Assembly (NCBI RefSeq): GCF_900115145.1
Contig: NZ_FOVL01000014.1
Coordinates: 1 to 64,000 of the forward strand
DNA length: 64,000 nucleotides
Origin: Salegentibacter flavus
GTDB lineage: Bacteria; Bacteroidota; Bacteroidia; Flavobacteriales; Flavobacteriaceae
Reading direction: 5' to 3'
A program made the position numbers and the translations under genes. Positions 25,590-34,367 of the stretch are shown here, piece by piece. Positions within the stretch are counted from its first letter, which is position 1. The number at the start of each line of letters is the position of its first letter. Under the pieces are notes generated by a model that searched no databases, was not told where the DNA came from, and saw only the letters and a list, made by a program, of their open reading frames with translations.

Positions 25590-26891
25590 ATGAAAAAGAT
25601 CTTCTGGATATTTCTTCTGATTTTAATCCTTTTAATAAGTCTGATCTACATCTCTGTCTCCAGCACCGACAAGGAATTCGGGACTGTTAGCATCAAAGAT
25701 TTTGAAGACCTGGAAAGCATAGATTTCAGTAATAATGATACTGTAAAGATAGCTGCCAGCAGTCTATACGAAGGAAATGTGCTGAAAGGAATCATTCAGG
25801 GGGAAAATTACCGCGAAGCCTGGTCGGCGCCGGTTAAAGTCCCGGTAGTTTTCCTCGATACACTTTTTGGGGGGATGAAGATCGTCAAGGAAGGTGGTGG
25901 GAGCCAAACCCATTCCCTACGCCTGGAAGGTCCCGACGGAGTTCTTTACTCACTTCGCAGCGTAAACAAAGATCCGGCCTCCCACGTGCCGGAATTCGCC
26001 CGTAGCCTTGGCCTGGAAAATATCGTGATAGATGCCATTTCAGCTTCACATCCTTACGGAGCGATCCTTGCAGCATCACTTTCTGAGGTGGCCGGTGTTC
26101 TGCATACCCATCCCTGGCTGGTTTTTATTCCGAAGCAGGATTTTCTTGGAAAAGATTACAACGAGAAGTACGGGAACAGACTTTTCCTCCTGGAATATGA
26201 AACCGAAGGTAAAAAGAACTGGACGGGAGTAGAGGAAGTGGTAGAAATTCTGGACACCAAAGATTTACAGGAATGGAAACAAAAATATGGTGCGGGCCTT
26301 AAAATAGATGAAAATGCAGTGGTTAGGGCCAGATTATTCGATCTGCTTATTGGCGACTGGGATAGACACGCCAAGCAATGGGGATGGGTGGTACAGAAAA
26401 AAGCAAATAGATTTAAAGCCTATCCGCTGGCTGGCGACAGGGATAATGCCTTTTTCAGTATTGACGGGATGATCCCTGAAATTATTTCAAATAAAAATAT
26501 AGAACCCATGGTAAGGTCTTTCGAGGAAGAGATAGATTACCTTCCCGGGCTCGTCTACCCCAATGATGTATACTTCCTGAGATATACCCCGGAAAGGGTA
26601 TTTACAGAAGAAGCCCAAAAGCTTCAGGAGCTTATGAGCGATGAAGCCCTGGACTCAGCCTTTAAGGTGTGGCAGGACACTATTTATGCCCTGGATGGTG
26701 AAGAAATAAAAACCAAGATAAAAAGTCGGAAAGAGAACCTGGTCGAGACAGCCAGGCAGTTTCACAGAATCATTTCTGAAAGAGAATTGCTAAGTGAACC
26801 CCTGAAAGGATCGGAAGATATTGAGATAAGTCCGCAACTAATGCAGTGTTTTGAATGTGCACAACATCTATCTGAAAATCAGAAAAAATAA
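25590..26891 (+). CDS. Membrane-anchored kinase-like protein (HipA/Fam20-like fold), function unknown
   Basis: 433 aa from ATG 25590; another ATG three codons earlier (25581) is possible. One N-terminal membrane segment (about residues 4-24) should leave the rest outside the cytoplasm. G-G-G-S-Q-T-H-S-L-R-L (102-112) looks like a nucleotide loop, with K127 in L-R-S-V-N-K-D. G-D-W-D-R-H-A-K-Q-W (255-264) resembles the catalytic loop G-N-x-D-R-H of HipA, PI4K and Fam20 kinases, and A-G-D-R-D-N-A-F (281-288) the metal-binding loop. I recall the same motif set fused to outer-membrane D15/BamA-like barrels in Bacteroidota; here it stands alone. Kinase activity is inferred, not shown. Confidence 0.68.
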   Translation: MKKIFWIFLLILILLISLIYISVSSTDKEFGTVSIKDFEDLESIDFSNNDTVKIAASSLYEGNVLKGIIQGENYREAWSAPVKVPVVFLDTLFGGMKIVKEGGGSQTHSLRLEGPDGVLYSLRSVNKDPASHVPEFARSLGLENIVIDAISASHPYGAILAASLSEVAGVLHTHPWLVFIPKQDFLGKDYNEKYGNRLFLLEYETEGKKNWTGVEEVVEILDTKDLQEWKQKYGAGLKIDENAVVRARLFDLLIGDWDRHAKQWGWVVQKKANRFKAYPLAGDRDNAFFSIDGMIPEIISNKNIEPMVRSFEEEIDYLPGLVYPNDVYFLRYTPERVFTEEAQKLQELMSDEALDSAFKVWQDTIYALDGEEIKTKIKSRKENLVETARQFHRIISERELLSEPLKGSEDIEISPQLMQCFECAQHLSENQKK

Positions 26892-26925
26892 AAGGCTGCC
26901 TAAAATGAATTAAGCAGCCTTTTTA
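26889..26925 (+). terminator. Terminator between convergent genes
   Basis: AAAGGCTGC (26891-26899) and GCAGCCTTT (26914-26922) with T runs. It serves the kinase-like gene and possibly also the convergent PepSY-like gene. Confidence 0.88.
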
Positions 26926-26950
26926 TCTTTTGAAGGATGTGTTCTATTTC

Positions 26951-27706
26951 CTAATCATCCTCATTTTCATCATCGTCATCATCATCCCCGTTTTTATCTT
27001 CTGCACTAATAAAAGCGCCATCTACATCAAATTCGAGTTCAACCCCATTGTTAAGCGTTACTTCATATCCATCATCTTCTTTCTCGGCTTCTATAATGGT
27101 CTGTTCGGGATAATTTTCAGCGATATAATCTAATATTACCTGCGGTAGATCAGCAGGGTCAATATCTTCATCGTCGTCATCATAAGCATCGTCCTCATCT
27201 TCTCCCTTACCTAAAAATTCACCATCGGCATTAAAAATAAGTTCAACATCGTTGTTCAATTCTACTTCATAATTACCGTTATTTTCTCTTTCGGCTTCAT
27301 CGATGCCTACCCCCGGAAAATACTGAGCAATGAAATCCTGGATATTTTGTGGTAGTTCTGACGGATCCAAATCTTCATCGCCAAAATCATCTACATCGTC
27401 ATCATCAATACCCAGAAAATTGCCCTGCATATCAAAAATTAGCTCAGTCTCATCACTAAGGGTTATTTCATAGGTGTCATCGTCCTCAATTTCAGCTTTC
27501 CTTATGGTAAGACCGGGGTAGTTAGCAGAAACATAATCCAGTATTGGTTGTGGCAAACTAGAGGTTTGCACGTGCGCATCGGCTTTAATTGCTGTTGCGC
27601 TAAGATCTACTTCGGCAGTACCGGTATCCCCATCATCATCAGAACTGCAGGAAAATCCTATAAATGCAGTTAACAAAGTAATTCCTAAAATTTTAATACG
27701 TTTCAT
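26951..27706 (-). CDS. Acidic lipoprotein with three PepSY-like repeats
   Basis: 251 aa. A lipoprotein signal ends at F-S-C-S (Cys20). Three repeats follow at about 50-100, 115-170 and 180-235, each with L-P-Q-x-I-x-D-[YF]-I, Y-[FP]-x, A-E-x-E and V-E-L-x-F-x-x-[DN]-G-x-F, the pattern of the PepSY-like/DUF2874 domain. The linkers and the tail are runs of Asp and Glu. Such proteins lie in the periplasm or on the surface; a role as inhibitor or Ca-binding factor is only a guess. Repeat copies differ enough to be old. Confidence 0.85.
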   Translation of the reverse strand: MKRIKILGITLLTAFIGFSCSSDDDGDTGTAEVDLSATAIKADAHVQTSSLPQPILDYVSANYPGLTIRKAEIEDDDTYEITLSDETELIFDMQGNFLGIDDDDVDDFGDEDLDPSELPQNIQDFIAQYFPGVGIDEAERENNGNYEVELNNDVELIFNADGEFLGKGEDEDDAYDDDDEDIDPADLPQVILDYIAENYPEQTIIEAEKEDDGYEVTLNNGVELEFDVDGAFISAEDKNGDDDDDDENEDD

Positions 27707-27891
27707 AAATGTGTTTTTTAATTAATCGTTATTCAAACAAGCCTTATAGGTTCAAATAAAAACGAGGTATCAATAAAAAAATTGCCTGCCTGAATCCTAA
27801 AACCTCCTAAAATTTCAGTCAGGTTGCCAAGGGAAGTTTAAAAGTAGATACTTCGTTAAGAAAACAGAATAGCAAAATAAGCCGGGGCGGT

Positions 27892-28332
27892 TTAATGCCT
27901 GCCATCATTAACCTCTATCCAGTAACCATCGGGATCCTGGAAATATATTTGCCTGATTCCGTCCGGACGGGTATTAGAGGTATTAGGTTCCCCCTTCCAG
28001 GTTTCAAATTGGATGTTTTTTGATTTGAGATAATCCATAAAGGCATCCAGTAGATCTGTTCTCATAGCCATATGCACCCCTTTATATTTTTCTATTACTT
28101 CCTTACTCTCCACAAGATGGATCTGGACCCGGTCGTTGAGCTGAAACCACATAATATGGTCTCCAAGACCTCCATTATGAATTTCCTCCAGGCCCAGGAT
28201 ATTTCCGTAGAAATCGGCAGAAACCTTCAGGTCTCTTACCCTGATGGTATCATGGTCTTTTCTAAGGTTATATTTATTAACTTCGGCTGTTGCAGCGAAA
28301 AGAATTATCGCCGGTGTTTTTTGTGCTTGCAT
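27892..28332 (-). CDS. VOC (glyoxalase/bleomycin-resistance) family protein, perhaps exported
   Basis: 146 aa. The fold starts at D-T-I-R-V-R-D-L-K-V-S-A-D-F-Y near residue 28 and ends Q-I-Y-F-Q-D-P-D-G-Y-W-I-E-V-N, with metal-ligand positions at H27, H72 and the final E of W-I-E-V. The first 25 residues (P-A-I-I-L-F-A-A-T-A-E-V) look like a poor signal peptide; secreted relatives exist in this phylum, but export is unproven. The substrate is unknown. Single gene. Confidence 0.83.
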   Translation of the reverse strand: MQAQKTPAIILFAATAEVNKYNLRKDHDTIRVRDLKVSADFYGNILGLEEIHNGGLGDHIMWFQLNDRVQIHLVESKEVIEKYKGVHMAMRTDLLDAFMDYLKSKNIQFETWKGEPNTSNTRPDGIRQIYFQDPDGYWIEVNDGRH

Positions 28333-28467
28333 AGCGCAATGTTTTTACGGTTTTTTTAGTACTCTACAAGATAATTTAATTGCCGCCCCCAACTGTAAAA
28401 CTGAGGTTAAAACTTTTATTTTGGGTGTCAAAAAGTCTTAACTTGCAGGATAAAGCTCAAACATCCT

Positions 28468-30333
28468 ATGATTTATATCCTTTACCACCCCGACGATGAA
28501 TCGGAAGTGAAAGAAGAACTTATTCCACTCTTAGATGGAAAGGAGCATAAATTAGTTGAATACCCGAATCCGGAGTTCAAGCCTGAGAATGAAAACGTAT
28601 TAATCACCTATTTAAACGACGAATATCTTAGGGAGTTTTTACCCCGGGCGGCAAACCAAAATTGGCCGGTAGGCATCCTACCACATCCCGAAAATTTATA
28701 TACTTCAAAAGGCTTGGGCATTTCTTTAAAAATGGGAGAAGCTATGGATGAGATCCTTGTTGCTGAGGAAAGCCACAAGCTGGACCTGTTATTTTGCAAC
28801 GAAAAACCTGTCTTTCAGGCAGTAAACATTGGGAATGCCTTCATTTTTTCGGAAGAATACAAAGAGAATAGTTTCTTTTTTGAGGTTAAGACCTTTTTGA
28901 AAAATATACGGCGACTTTCTTCCCTCTCGCATCACTCTTATCTTTTAAAATCTGATGGCGAGAAATTAATACAAACTTCAGCATTGGGCATTATCGTGGT
29001 AGAGCACCCATTGAGTTCAGTGGTTTCCAGAAGACTGGTTACGGAAAGTGCGATGAATGATGGCATGTTCAACGTGCTGATCCTGGCGCCGCAAAACCTT
29101 TTTGAATTACTGTTGTTCTTATTGCGCAGTTTAATCCCGATCAAGAAAAAGCTGGGAAAACTACCCTCTTTTATCGGGCAGATCAAGATCTCTAATCTGG
29201 AAATAGAAAACTCTTCCCAGATAGAATATACGGTAGATGGACAGACAGATAAAGCCGAAAGCATAAAACTTGAGGTACAACCGGAAGTCCTGTGCTTAAA
29301 ACAGGTGAGCACTTACTGCACCGATGAAAAAGGGGCTGATGTAAAGAAAAGTCTCAAGATAGACAAGCTGCCCACAGGACAAAAAAGAAAAGAATTGACC
29401 AAGCGGAGCCTGCCCATCCTTCCCCGGGCCACGGCCGAGGAATTTGAAGACCTGTTTAAGGTATTAAGGGAGAACGCAGTGACTACATCCCCGTATGTGA
29501 TAATGATGATTCTCTCTACCCTTATCGCGACCTTTGGTCTTTTTGGCAACTCTTCACCGGTAATCATTGGAGCGATGATCCTTGCTCCCATTATCGCGCC
29601 TATAGTCTCTTTTTCTATGGGAATGGTACGATACGATACCCAAATGCTAAAAACTGGTTTTATCACTATTCTTATTGGAACAGGGGTTTCTCTTTTATTT
29701 GCGGCCGCGGTTAGTCTTATCATTCCGCTTAAAGTGCTCACTTCAGAGATCGATGCCCGGCTTTCACCCACTCTTTTAGACATGGGGATAGCAGTGGCAT
29801 CGGGCGTGGCAGCGGCATACGCCCACGCCGAGGAGGGTATTGCCAAAAGTCTGGCTGGGGTTGCAATTGCGGTCGCGCTTGTGCCCCCGCTTGCCGTAGC
29901 AGGAATAGGTATTGGTTGGTGGGATTGGGATGTCTTTTCCGGAGCATTTTTGCTTTATCTCACCAACATGGCCGGAATTATAATGTTTGCCGGACTTACA
30001 TTTCTAGTCCTCGGGTTTGCACCTTTTAAACGAGCAAGAATGGGACTTGTCTATACCTTAATAATAATTGCTTTGATTCTCGTGCCTCTTTCGCTTTCTT
30101 TTAATCGCATTCAGCAGGAAGCAAGCATCACCAAGCAATTGGAAGGCAGTACTTTTAATGACGTTATCCTTCGGGATGTTAAGGTGCGTTTTGGCACCCC
30201 CTTAAAAGTGAGTCTAACCCTGGTTGGCACAGAAAGCCTTGAAAAAGAAGATATGGTGGATATAAAAAGACAGATAGAGGAAAATATAGAACAACCCATA
30301 CAGCTTGAAGTAATTTCGGCTCGGCAATTTTAG
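28468..30333 (+). CDS. Lipid-kinase-like domain fused to DUF389 membrane domain
   Basis: 621 aa. Residues about 1-290 have the layout of a diacylglycerol/lipid kinase-like (DAGK/YegS) protein, including the V-T-E-S-A-M-N-D-G-M-F-N-V region and the C-terminal beta-sandwich V-D-G-Q-T, but I do not find the G-G-D-G-T nucleotide motif. From about 345 a DUF389 (TIGR00341-type) domain gives six or more helices: S-P-V-I-I-G-A-M-I-L-A-P-I-I-A-P and A-L-V-P-P-L-A-V-A-G-I-G. A short soluble tail follows. A membrane transporter or channel with a lipid or nucleotide sensor is inferred. Single gene. Confidence 0.8.
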   Translation: MIYILYHPDDESEVKEELIPLLDGKEHKLVEYPNPEFKPENENVLITYLNDEYLREFLPRAANQNWPVGILPHPENLYTSKGLGISLKMGEAMDEILVAEESHKLDLLFCNEKPVFQAVNIGNAFIFSEEYKENSFFFEVKTFLKNIRRLSSLSHHSYLLKSDGEKLIQTSALGIIVVEHPLSSVVSRRLVTESAMNDGMFNVLILAPQNLFELLLFLLRSLIPIKKKLGKLPSFIGQIKISNLEIENSSQIEYTVDGQTDKAESIKLEVQPEVLCLKQVSTYCTDEKGADVKKSLKIDKLPTGQKRKELTKRSLPILPRATAEEFEDLFKVLRENAVTTSPYVIMMILSTLIATFGLFGNSSPVIIGAMILAPIIAPIVSFSMGMVRYDTQMLKTGFITILIGTGVSLLFAAAVSLIIPLKVLTSEIDARLSPTLLDMGIAVASGVAAAYAHAEEGIAKSLAGVAIAVALVPPLAVAGIGIGWWDWDVFSGAFLLYLTNMAGIIMFAGLTFLVLGFAPFKRARMGLVYTLIIIALILVPLSLSFNRIQQEASITKQLEGSTFNDVILRDVKVRFGTPLKVSLTLVGTESLEKEDMVDIKRQIEENIEQPIQLEVISARQF

Positions 30334-30480
30334 GTGTCAGAGATGTTTTAACAGCCAGCTACTCTAAGTGTTAATTCTTTTTTAAAAATGTAGGAATATG
30401 TTGCAGATTAGTTTTTATACCATTTAAATTTCAATAGCTTCGGGCCCTTAAAATGAAACTTAAAAACAAAAAAGACAATT

Positions 30481-30963
30481 ATGCTTAGATTGAAAAGAAT
30501 TGCAACTTCACTATTTTTTACGGCTGTTATAGGTACCGTTACCGCTGTGGCTCAAACTCCACAACAAATGGCACCACAGCAGCAGCAAGTGGAGGTAAAT
30601 GATGAAGAACTGAGTAAGTTTGCAAATGCATATCAAGGGATTACTGTTATAAATCAACAAGCTCAACAAAAGATGGTAAAAGCTGTTGAAGATAGTGGTT
30701 TTGATGTTCAGCGTTTTAATGAAATTCACCAGGCTTCTCTTGATCCAAACCAGGAAGTAGAAGTAAGCAGTGAAGAAAAAGCCAAGCACAAAGCTGTAGT
30801 TACAGAAATTGAAGGTATGCAAGGGGACTTCCAAAAAGATATGGAAAATGTAATTGAAGAGCAAGGGCTTAGCATTGAGCGTTATGAGCAACTGGCTATG
30901 GCTTTGCAACAAGATACTGCACTGCAACAAAGACTGCAGAAGCTTATGCAGGGAGAAGGATAA
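30481..30963 (+). CDS. DUF4168 domain exported protein
   Basis: 160 aa. A signal peptide (cleavage probably after A-V-A-Q) is followed by a Gln/Pro-rich linker and two DUF4168 units: L-S-K-F-A-N-A-Y-Q-G-I and a later helix pair ending L-S-I-E-R-Y-E-Q-L-A. The family is periplasmic and of unknown function. Single gene with a clear terminator. Confidence 0.88.
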   Translation: MLRLKRIATSLFFTAVIGTVTAVAQTPQQMAPQQQQVEVNDEELSKFANAYQGITVINQQAQQKMVKAVEDSGFDVQRFNEIHQASLDPNQEVEVSSEEKAKHKAVVTEIEGMQGDFQKDMENVIEEQGLSIERYEQLAMALQQDTALQQRLQKLMQGEG

Positions 30964-30983
30964 TCCAAACCCTTATAATAACT

Positions 30984-31015
30984 AAAAAGCGACAGAAATT
31001 TCTGCCGCTTTTTTT
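30984..31015 (+). terminator. Rho-independent terminator
   Basis: AAAAAGCG-A-CAGAAA with TTTCTG-C-CGCTTTTT and a T run, after the DUF4168 gene. Confidence 0.85.
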
Positions 31016-31096
31016 ATGTCCTTAGCACCTACTCTCATTGAAAATCCTCAATAAAATAATATTCATTTTAAAAATATTAAAATAAACTTTGTTTTA

Positions 31097-31129
31097 TTGT
31101 GCGAACTATTTAAATATCATGTATATTTG
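31097..31129 (+). promoter_or_regulatory. Promoter of the cold-shock gene
   Basis: TTG (31097-31099), a 22-base spacer and TATATTTG (31122-31129, exact TAnnTTTG), 24 bases before the start codon. Confidence 0.72.
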
Positions 31130-31153
31130 CAGTCAATATAAATAATAGTTACA

Positions 31154-31345
31154 ATGAACAGAGGAACAGTTAAATTTTTTAACGACTCAAAAGGTTTCGG
31201 TTTTATTACCGACGAAGAATCAAACAAGGAGTATTTTGTACACGCAAACGGCTTAATTGACGAAATCAGAGAAAATGATGAAGTTGTGTTTGATCTTGAA
31301 GAAGGAAGAAAAGGTTTAAATGCGGTAAATGTAAAACAAGCTTAG
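31154..31345 (+). CDS. Cold-shock protein (CspA family)
   Basis: 63 aa, a single cold-shock domain. RNP1 is K-G-F-G-F-I and RNP2 is Y-F-V-H. It binds single-stranded RNA or DNA in the cytoplasm. Unlike CspA genes of enterobacteria, the leader is short (about 20 bases from the seen promoter), so a long thermosensing leader is unlikely. Own promoter and terminator. Confidence 0.95.
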   Translation: MNRGTVKFFNDSKGFGFITDEESNKEYFVHANGLIDEIRENDEVVFDLEEGRKGLNAVNVKQA

Positions 31346-31381
31346 GCTTTTTTTAGTTACCAGTTTATAAAGATTTTCAGG

Positions 31382-31409
31382 CCCTGCATTAATTTGCAGG
31401 GTTTTTTTT
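31382..31409 (+). terminator. Terminator of the cold-shock gene
   Basis: CCCTGCA (31382-31388) and TGCAGGG (31395-31401) followed by eight T. Confidence 0.92.
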
Positions 31410-31488
31410 ATGCATTTTTTATAATATCAGATTTGTCTCATTCCTTTCATATTCCATAATTTAGGAGTCTAAGGAAAGTTTAACTATT

Positions 31489-32133
31489 TTGAAATCACCG
31501 GTTTTCAGTATTTTAATTTTTGCACTCCTGATTATGGGACTGCCACACCCCGGTTATGCGCAATCTATGAAACAAAAAGATAGCTTAAAATTCAATAAAA
31601 AAATAGTGCCTGATATCATTTGGAGGGAAGCCTATATTGCCCTCGCTCACTACCCCGAGCTAAAGGATACTCCCATAGAATTTAAATTCAAGAAGGATAT
31701 CCAGAAATCATTTATGCAGGCTCAGCCCAAGATCTCCGGGCTATTTAAAAACAAAAAAAAGCGAGCTTATTTCGTGATGATAAGTGAGGAAATTGTCATA
31801 GAAGATGAAGTCTTTGATGTGACCGCCGTCCCATCAGATGTTCTTATTGGCTGGCTGGGCCACGAATTGGGACATATTATGGATTACCGGGAAAGAAGCG
31901 GCCTGAATATGCTCTGGTTCGGAATGAAATATTTTGCTTCAAAAACCTATATCCAGGAAGCCGAACGAGTAGCCGACACTTACGCAGTAAACCATGGCAT
32001 GGGAAAATATATAATTGCCACCAAAGACTTTATCCTGAATCATGCACATCTCTCTGACGTCTATAAAGCACGCATAAAGAACCTCTACTTGTCCCAGGGG
32101 GAGATCATGATGTTAATAGACGAATTGGAATAG
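31489..32133 (+). CDS. Exported HExxH zinc protease-like protein
   Basis: 214 aa. Translation must start at TTG 31489 to include the signal peptide (F-S-I-L-I-F-A-L-L-I-M-G, cleavage after G-Y-A-Q); the next ATG would cut it off. H-E-L-G-H (H125, E126, H129) and a downstream Q-E-A-E-R-V-A-D-T-Y-A form a gluzincin-like zinc site, as in M48-type peptidases. The rest does not match a family I know. It is ten bases upstream of the next gene, so they are probably co-transcribed. Confidence 0.78.
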   Translation: MKSPVFSILIFALLIMGLPHPGYAQSMKQKDSLKFNKKIVPDIIWREAYIALAHYPELKDTPIEFKFKKDIQKSFMQAQPKISGLFKNKKKRAYFVMISEEIVIEDEVFDVTAVPSDVLIGWLGHELGHIMDYRERSGLNMLWFGMKYFASKTYIQEAERVADTYAVNHGMGKYIIATKDFILNHAHLSDVYKARIKNLYLSQGEIMMLIDELE

Positions 32134-32143
32134 GAGAGATAAT

Positions 32144-32830
32144 ATGGAAATCGAAATCCTTGGATGCCGTGGAAAGATAAAAGCTTCGGCGCCAAAATAT
32201 AAAAATCACAGCGGATTTCTCATCGACGAAAAACTCTTGATTGATGTTGGAGAAGAAGCCTTTCTTGAGAGAAAACCGAGGGCAATTATCTTCACCCATT
32301 TTCATCCTGACCATGCATACTTTGTTTTTAAAGAGGAAACTTTCTCGCCAGGAATTCCGCATTACGGTCCGGAACCCCATCCACTTCTCCCTAACCTGAG
32401 AATTATTTCAGCAAAAACCGAAATTTTAGGTTATAGGATAATCCCTATCCCTGTAATTCACGCCAAAAACCTAAAATCATTTGGATATGTGGTAGAGAAA
32501 GATGGAAAGCGGGTTTTCTTTACCGGTGATGTTGCCTGGATCGAAAAAGCCCATCTGAAGGAAATCGGGCAGGTGGATCTTATTATTACCGAAGCTACCT
32601 TAATTCAGAAAGGCGGCCGGATAAACCGAAGTGGCGATAAGATCTATGGTCATACCGGAATCCCCGATCTGATTCGTATTTTAAGTCCGCTTAGCCCGAA
32701 ACTGATATTTACCCATTATGGGGTCTGGTTCTACAAGAATATCGATAAAAGCAAAGAAAAATTAAAATCTCTGGAACCGCAGGGCACTAAAATAATCCCT
32801 GCTTTTGATGGCTTAAAAATAAAGGTCTAA
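32144..32830 (+). CDS. Metallo-beta-lactamase-fold hydrolase
   Basis: 228 aa, no signal. T-H-F-H-P-D-H (H52, H54, D56, H57), H106, F-T-G-D (D129) and a C-terminal F-T-H-Y-G are the two-metal ligand set. K-I-Y-G-H-T-G-I-P-D-L-I looks like a family-specific loop. It is a cytoplasmic phosphodiesterase or hydrolase of unknown substrate. It follows the HExxH gene by ten bases, and its stop interlocks with the convergent DUF72 gene. Confidence 0.85.
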   Translation: MEIEILGCRGKIKASAPKYKNHSGFLIDEKLLIDVGEEAFLERKPRAIIFTHFHPDHAYFVFKEETFSPGIPHYGPEPHPLLPNLRIISAKTEILGYRIIPIPVIHAKNLKSFGYVVEKDGKRVFFTGDVAWIEKAHLKEIGQVDLIITEATLIQKGGRINRSGDKIYGHTGIPDLIRILSPLSPKLIFTHYGVWFYKNIDKSKEKLKSLEPQGTKIIPAFDGLKIKV

Positions 32831-33552
32831 TTCTTCTTTTCAAAAAATGATCTTAGCAAGCGGGCATTTTCAGGGGCACGGGCCTCCAAATCGTTGTTAA
32901 AGTATATATACACTTCCTCTGTTCCTGAGTTTTTGATCTTCTCGTACCAGCTGTGGAGATCCTCCCGGGAATAATCGTAATCATACCACTTCTTACCTTT
33001 TCCGTGAAACCGAACATAGCCTATCTTCCCGGTAATGATCATTTCTTCCGGAAAAACCGGGCTCGAAATAGAGCAGAACACAACATTGTATTTCGAAAGA
33101 AGCGCATAGACCTGCTCATCAAACCAGGATAGGTGACGAAATTCAATCACATTGGTAAAATCAGGATTAAGTAATTTACAGAAAGCCTCCAGCTTTTCAT
33201 CATCGCGGTGAAGGATTGGGGGTAATTGCCATAAGATACAGCTCTTTTTGTCCTCCAGAAGGTAAGCGGCCTTATAAAATTTCTCCACACTCTCCTCCAC
33301 CTCGTTCAGCTTCTTCATATGGGTGACATACCGGCTGCCTTTCAGGGTGATCTTAAATTCATCGGGGACGGTCTCTTTCCATTTTATAAGGGTGGAATCT
33401 CTGGGGAATCTGTAAAATGTGCTGTTGATCTCCACAGTATTGAAAACTCCCGAATAATATTCCAGCCAGTCCTTTTGAGCCATTTTTTCAGGATAAAAAC
33501 GGCCCTTCCAGTCCCGGTAATTCCAGCCTGAACAACCAATATAGACTTTCAT
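32827..33552 (-). CDS. DUF72 (YecE-like) protein
   Basis: 241 aa from ATG 33552. Upstream in-frame codons overlap the Fpg gene further, while 33552 makes a standard ATGA overlap with its stop. The start M-K-V-Y-I-G-C-S-G-W-N-Y and R-F-H-G are typical of DUF72, a TIM-barrel family of unknown function. The coupling with a DNA glycosylase hints at a link to DNA repair, which is an inference. Confidence 0.88.
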   Translation of the reverse strand: MKVYIGCSGWNYRDWKGRFYPEKMAQKDWLEYYSGVFNTVEINSTFYRFPRDSTLIKWKETVPDEFKITLKGSRYVTHMKKLNEVEESVEKFYKAAYLLEDKKSCILWQLPPILHRDDEKLEAFCKLLNPDFTNVIEFRHLSWFDEQVYALLSKYNVVFCSISSPVFPEEMIITGKIGYVRFHGKGKKWYDYDYSREDLHSWYEKIKNSGTEEVYIYFNNDLEARAPENARLLRSFFEKKN

Positions 33553-34334
33553 GATCGTTCTTTTTGACATTCAGGGCAGAAATAAGTACTTCTGCCGGAA
33601 ACCTTGATCATCTCAATTTTCCCTGAACATTTGGGGCAATCAGTTCCCTCTTTTCGAGACCGGCTTAGATAGTCTTTGGGAAATTCCGATCGTTCTCCTT
33701 CCTTTTTTATTGCCGTGTTTAAAACCTCGGCCATTTCTTCAAAAAGCTTTTTTCTATCCTTTTCAGAAAGTTTTTCCACTTTGGTTTTAGGGTGAATTTT
33801 GGTTTGAAACAGAATCTCATCGGCGTAGACATTTCCTATTCCAGAGATCAGATGTTGATCGGTGAGCGCTGATTTTATTCCTCCTTTTTTCTGCTGAAGG
33901 ATTTCGAGGAACTCTTTCTTAGAAAGATCCAACGCGTGTTTTCCCAAATCCTGTTCTTCCCGAAACTCCTCCAAACCATCTGCGAGATAAATCTTACCCA
34001 GTTTTCTCACACATACGAAAGCGAGATGAGAAGAATCCTTGAAGGTGATCAGTAAATGGGTATGTTTTGGTATTTCATTATGCTTGTAATATTCAAATTT
34101 ACCCGTCATCCCAAAATGAAAGACCAGGCTTTTCTTGTTGTTGGTCTTGAGGAAAAGATATTTCCCAAGCTGTTCGGCATCAATGAATTTCTTATTGAGC
34201 AGCGCTTTTTTAAAATCGGATGTTGAGGCCTGTAATAATTTGGTTTCGGGAAATTCCACCTCAACTATTTCCTTGTTGAGCACTGTTTCTTTCAGAAAAC
34301 TTTTAAAATTCGCTATTTCAGGTAATTCCGGCAT
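33549..34334 (-). CDS. Fpg/Nei family DNA glycosylase
   Basis: 261 aa. P-E-L-P-E at the N-terminus (catalytic Pro2, Glu3), L-I-S-G-I-G-N-V-Y-A-D-E-I-L (helix-two-turn-helix) and a C-terminal zinc finger with Cys233, Cys236, Cys253 and Cys256. It removes oxidised bases and nicks the strand. Choice between MutM and Nei type is not clear, so no symbol is given. It is upstream of and overlaps DUF72. Confidence 0.92.
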   Translation of the reverse strand: MPELPEIANFKSFLKETVLNKEIVEVEFPETKLLQASTSDFKKALLNKKFIDAEQLGKYLFLKTNNKKSLVFHFGMTGKFEYYKHNEIPKHTHLLITFKDSSHLAFVCVRKLGKIYLADGLEEFREEQDLGKHALDLSKKEFLEILQQKKGGIKSALTDQHLISGIGNVYADEILFQTKIHPKTKVEKLSEKDRKKLFEEMAEVLNTAIKKEGERSEFPKDYLSRSRKEGTDCPKCSGKIEMIKVSGRSTYFCPECQKERS

Positions 34335-34367
34335 AATCGAAGGATTTTAGTTTGAAAACTCGTTTAA

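Noticed and set aside
29313-29846. 177-codon minus-strand frame inside the DUF389 gene
   Set aside because: Antisense shadow of a helix-rich coding region; no start context or domain.
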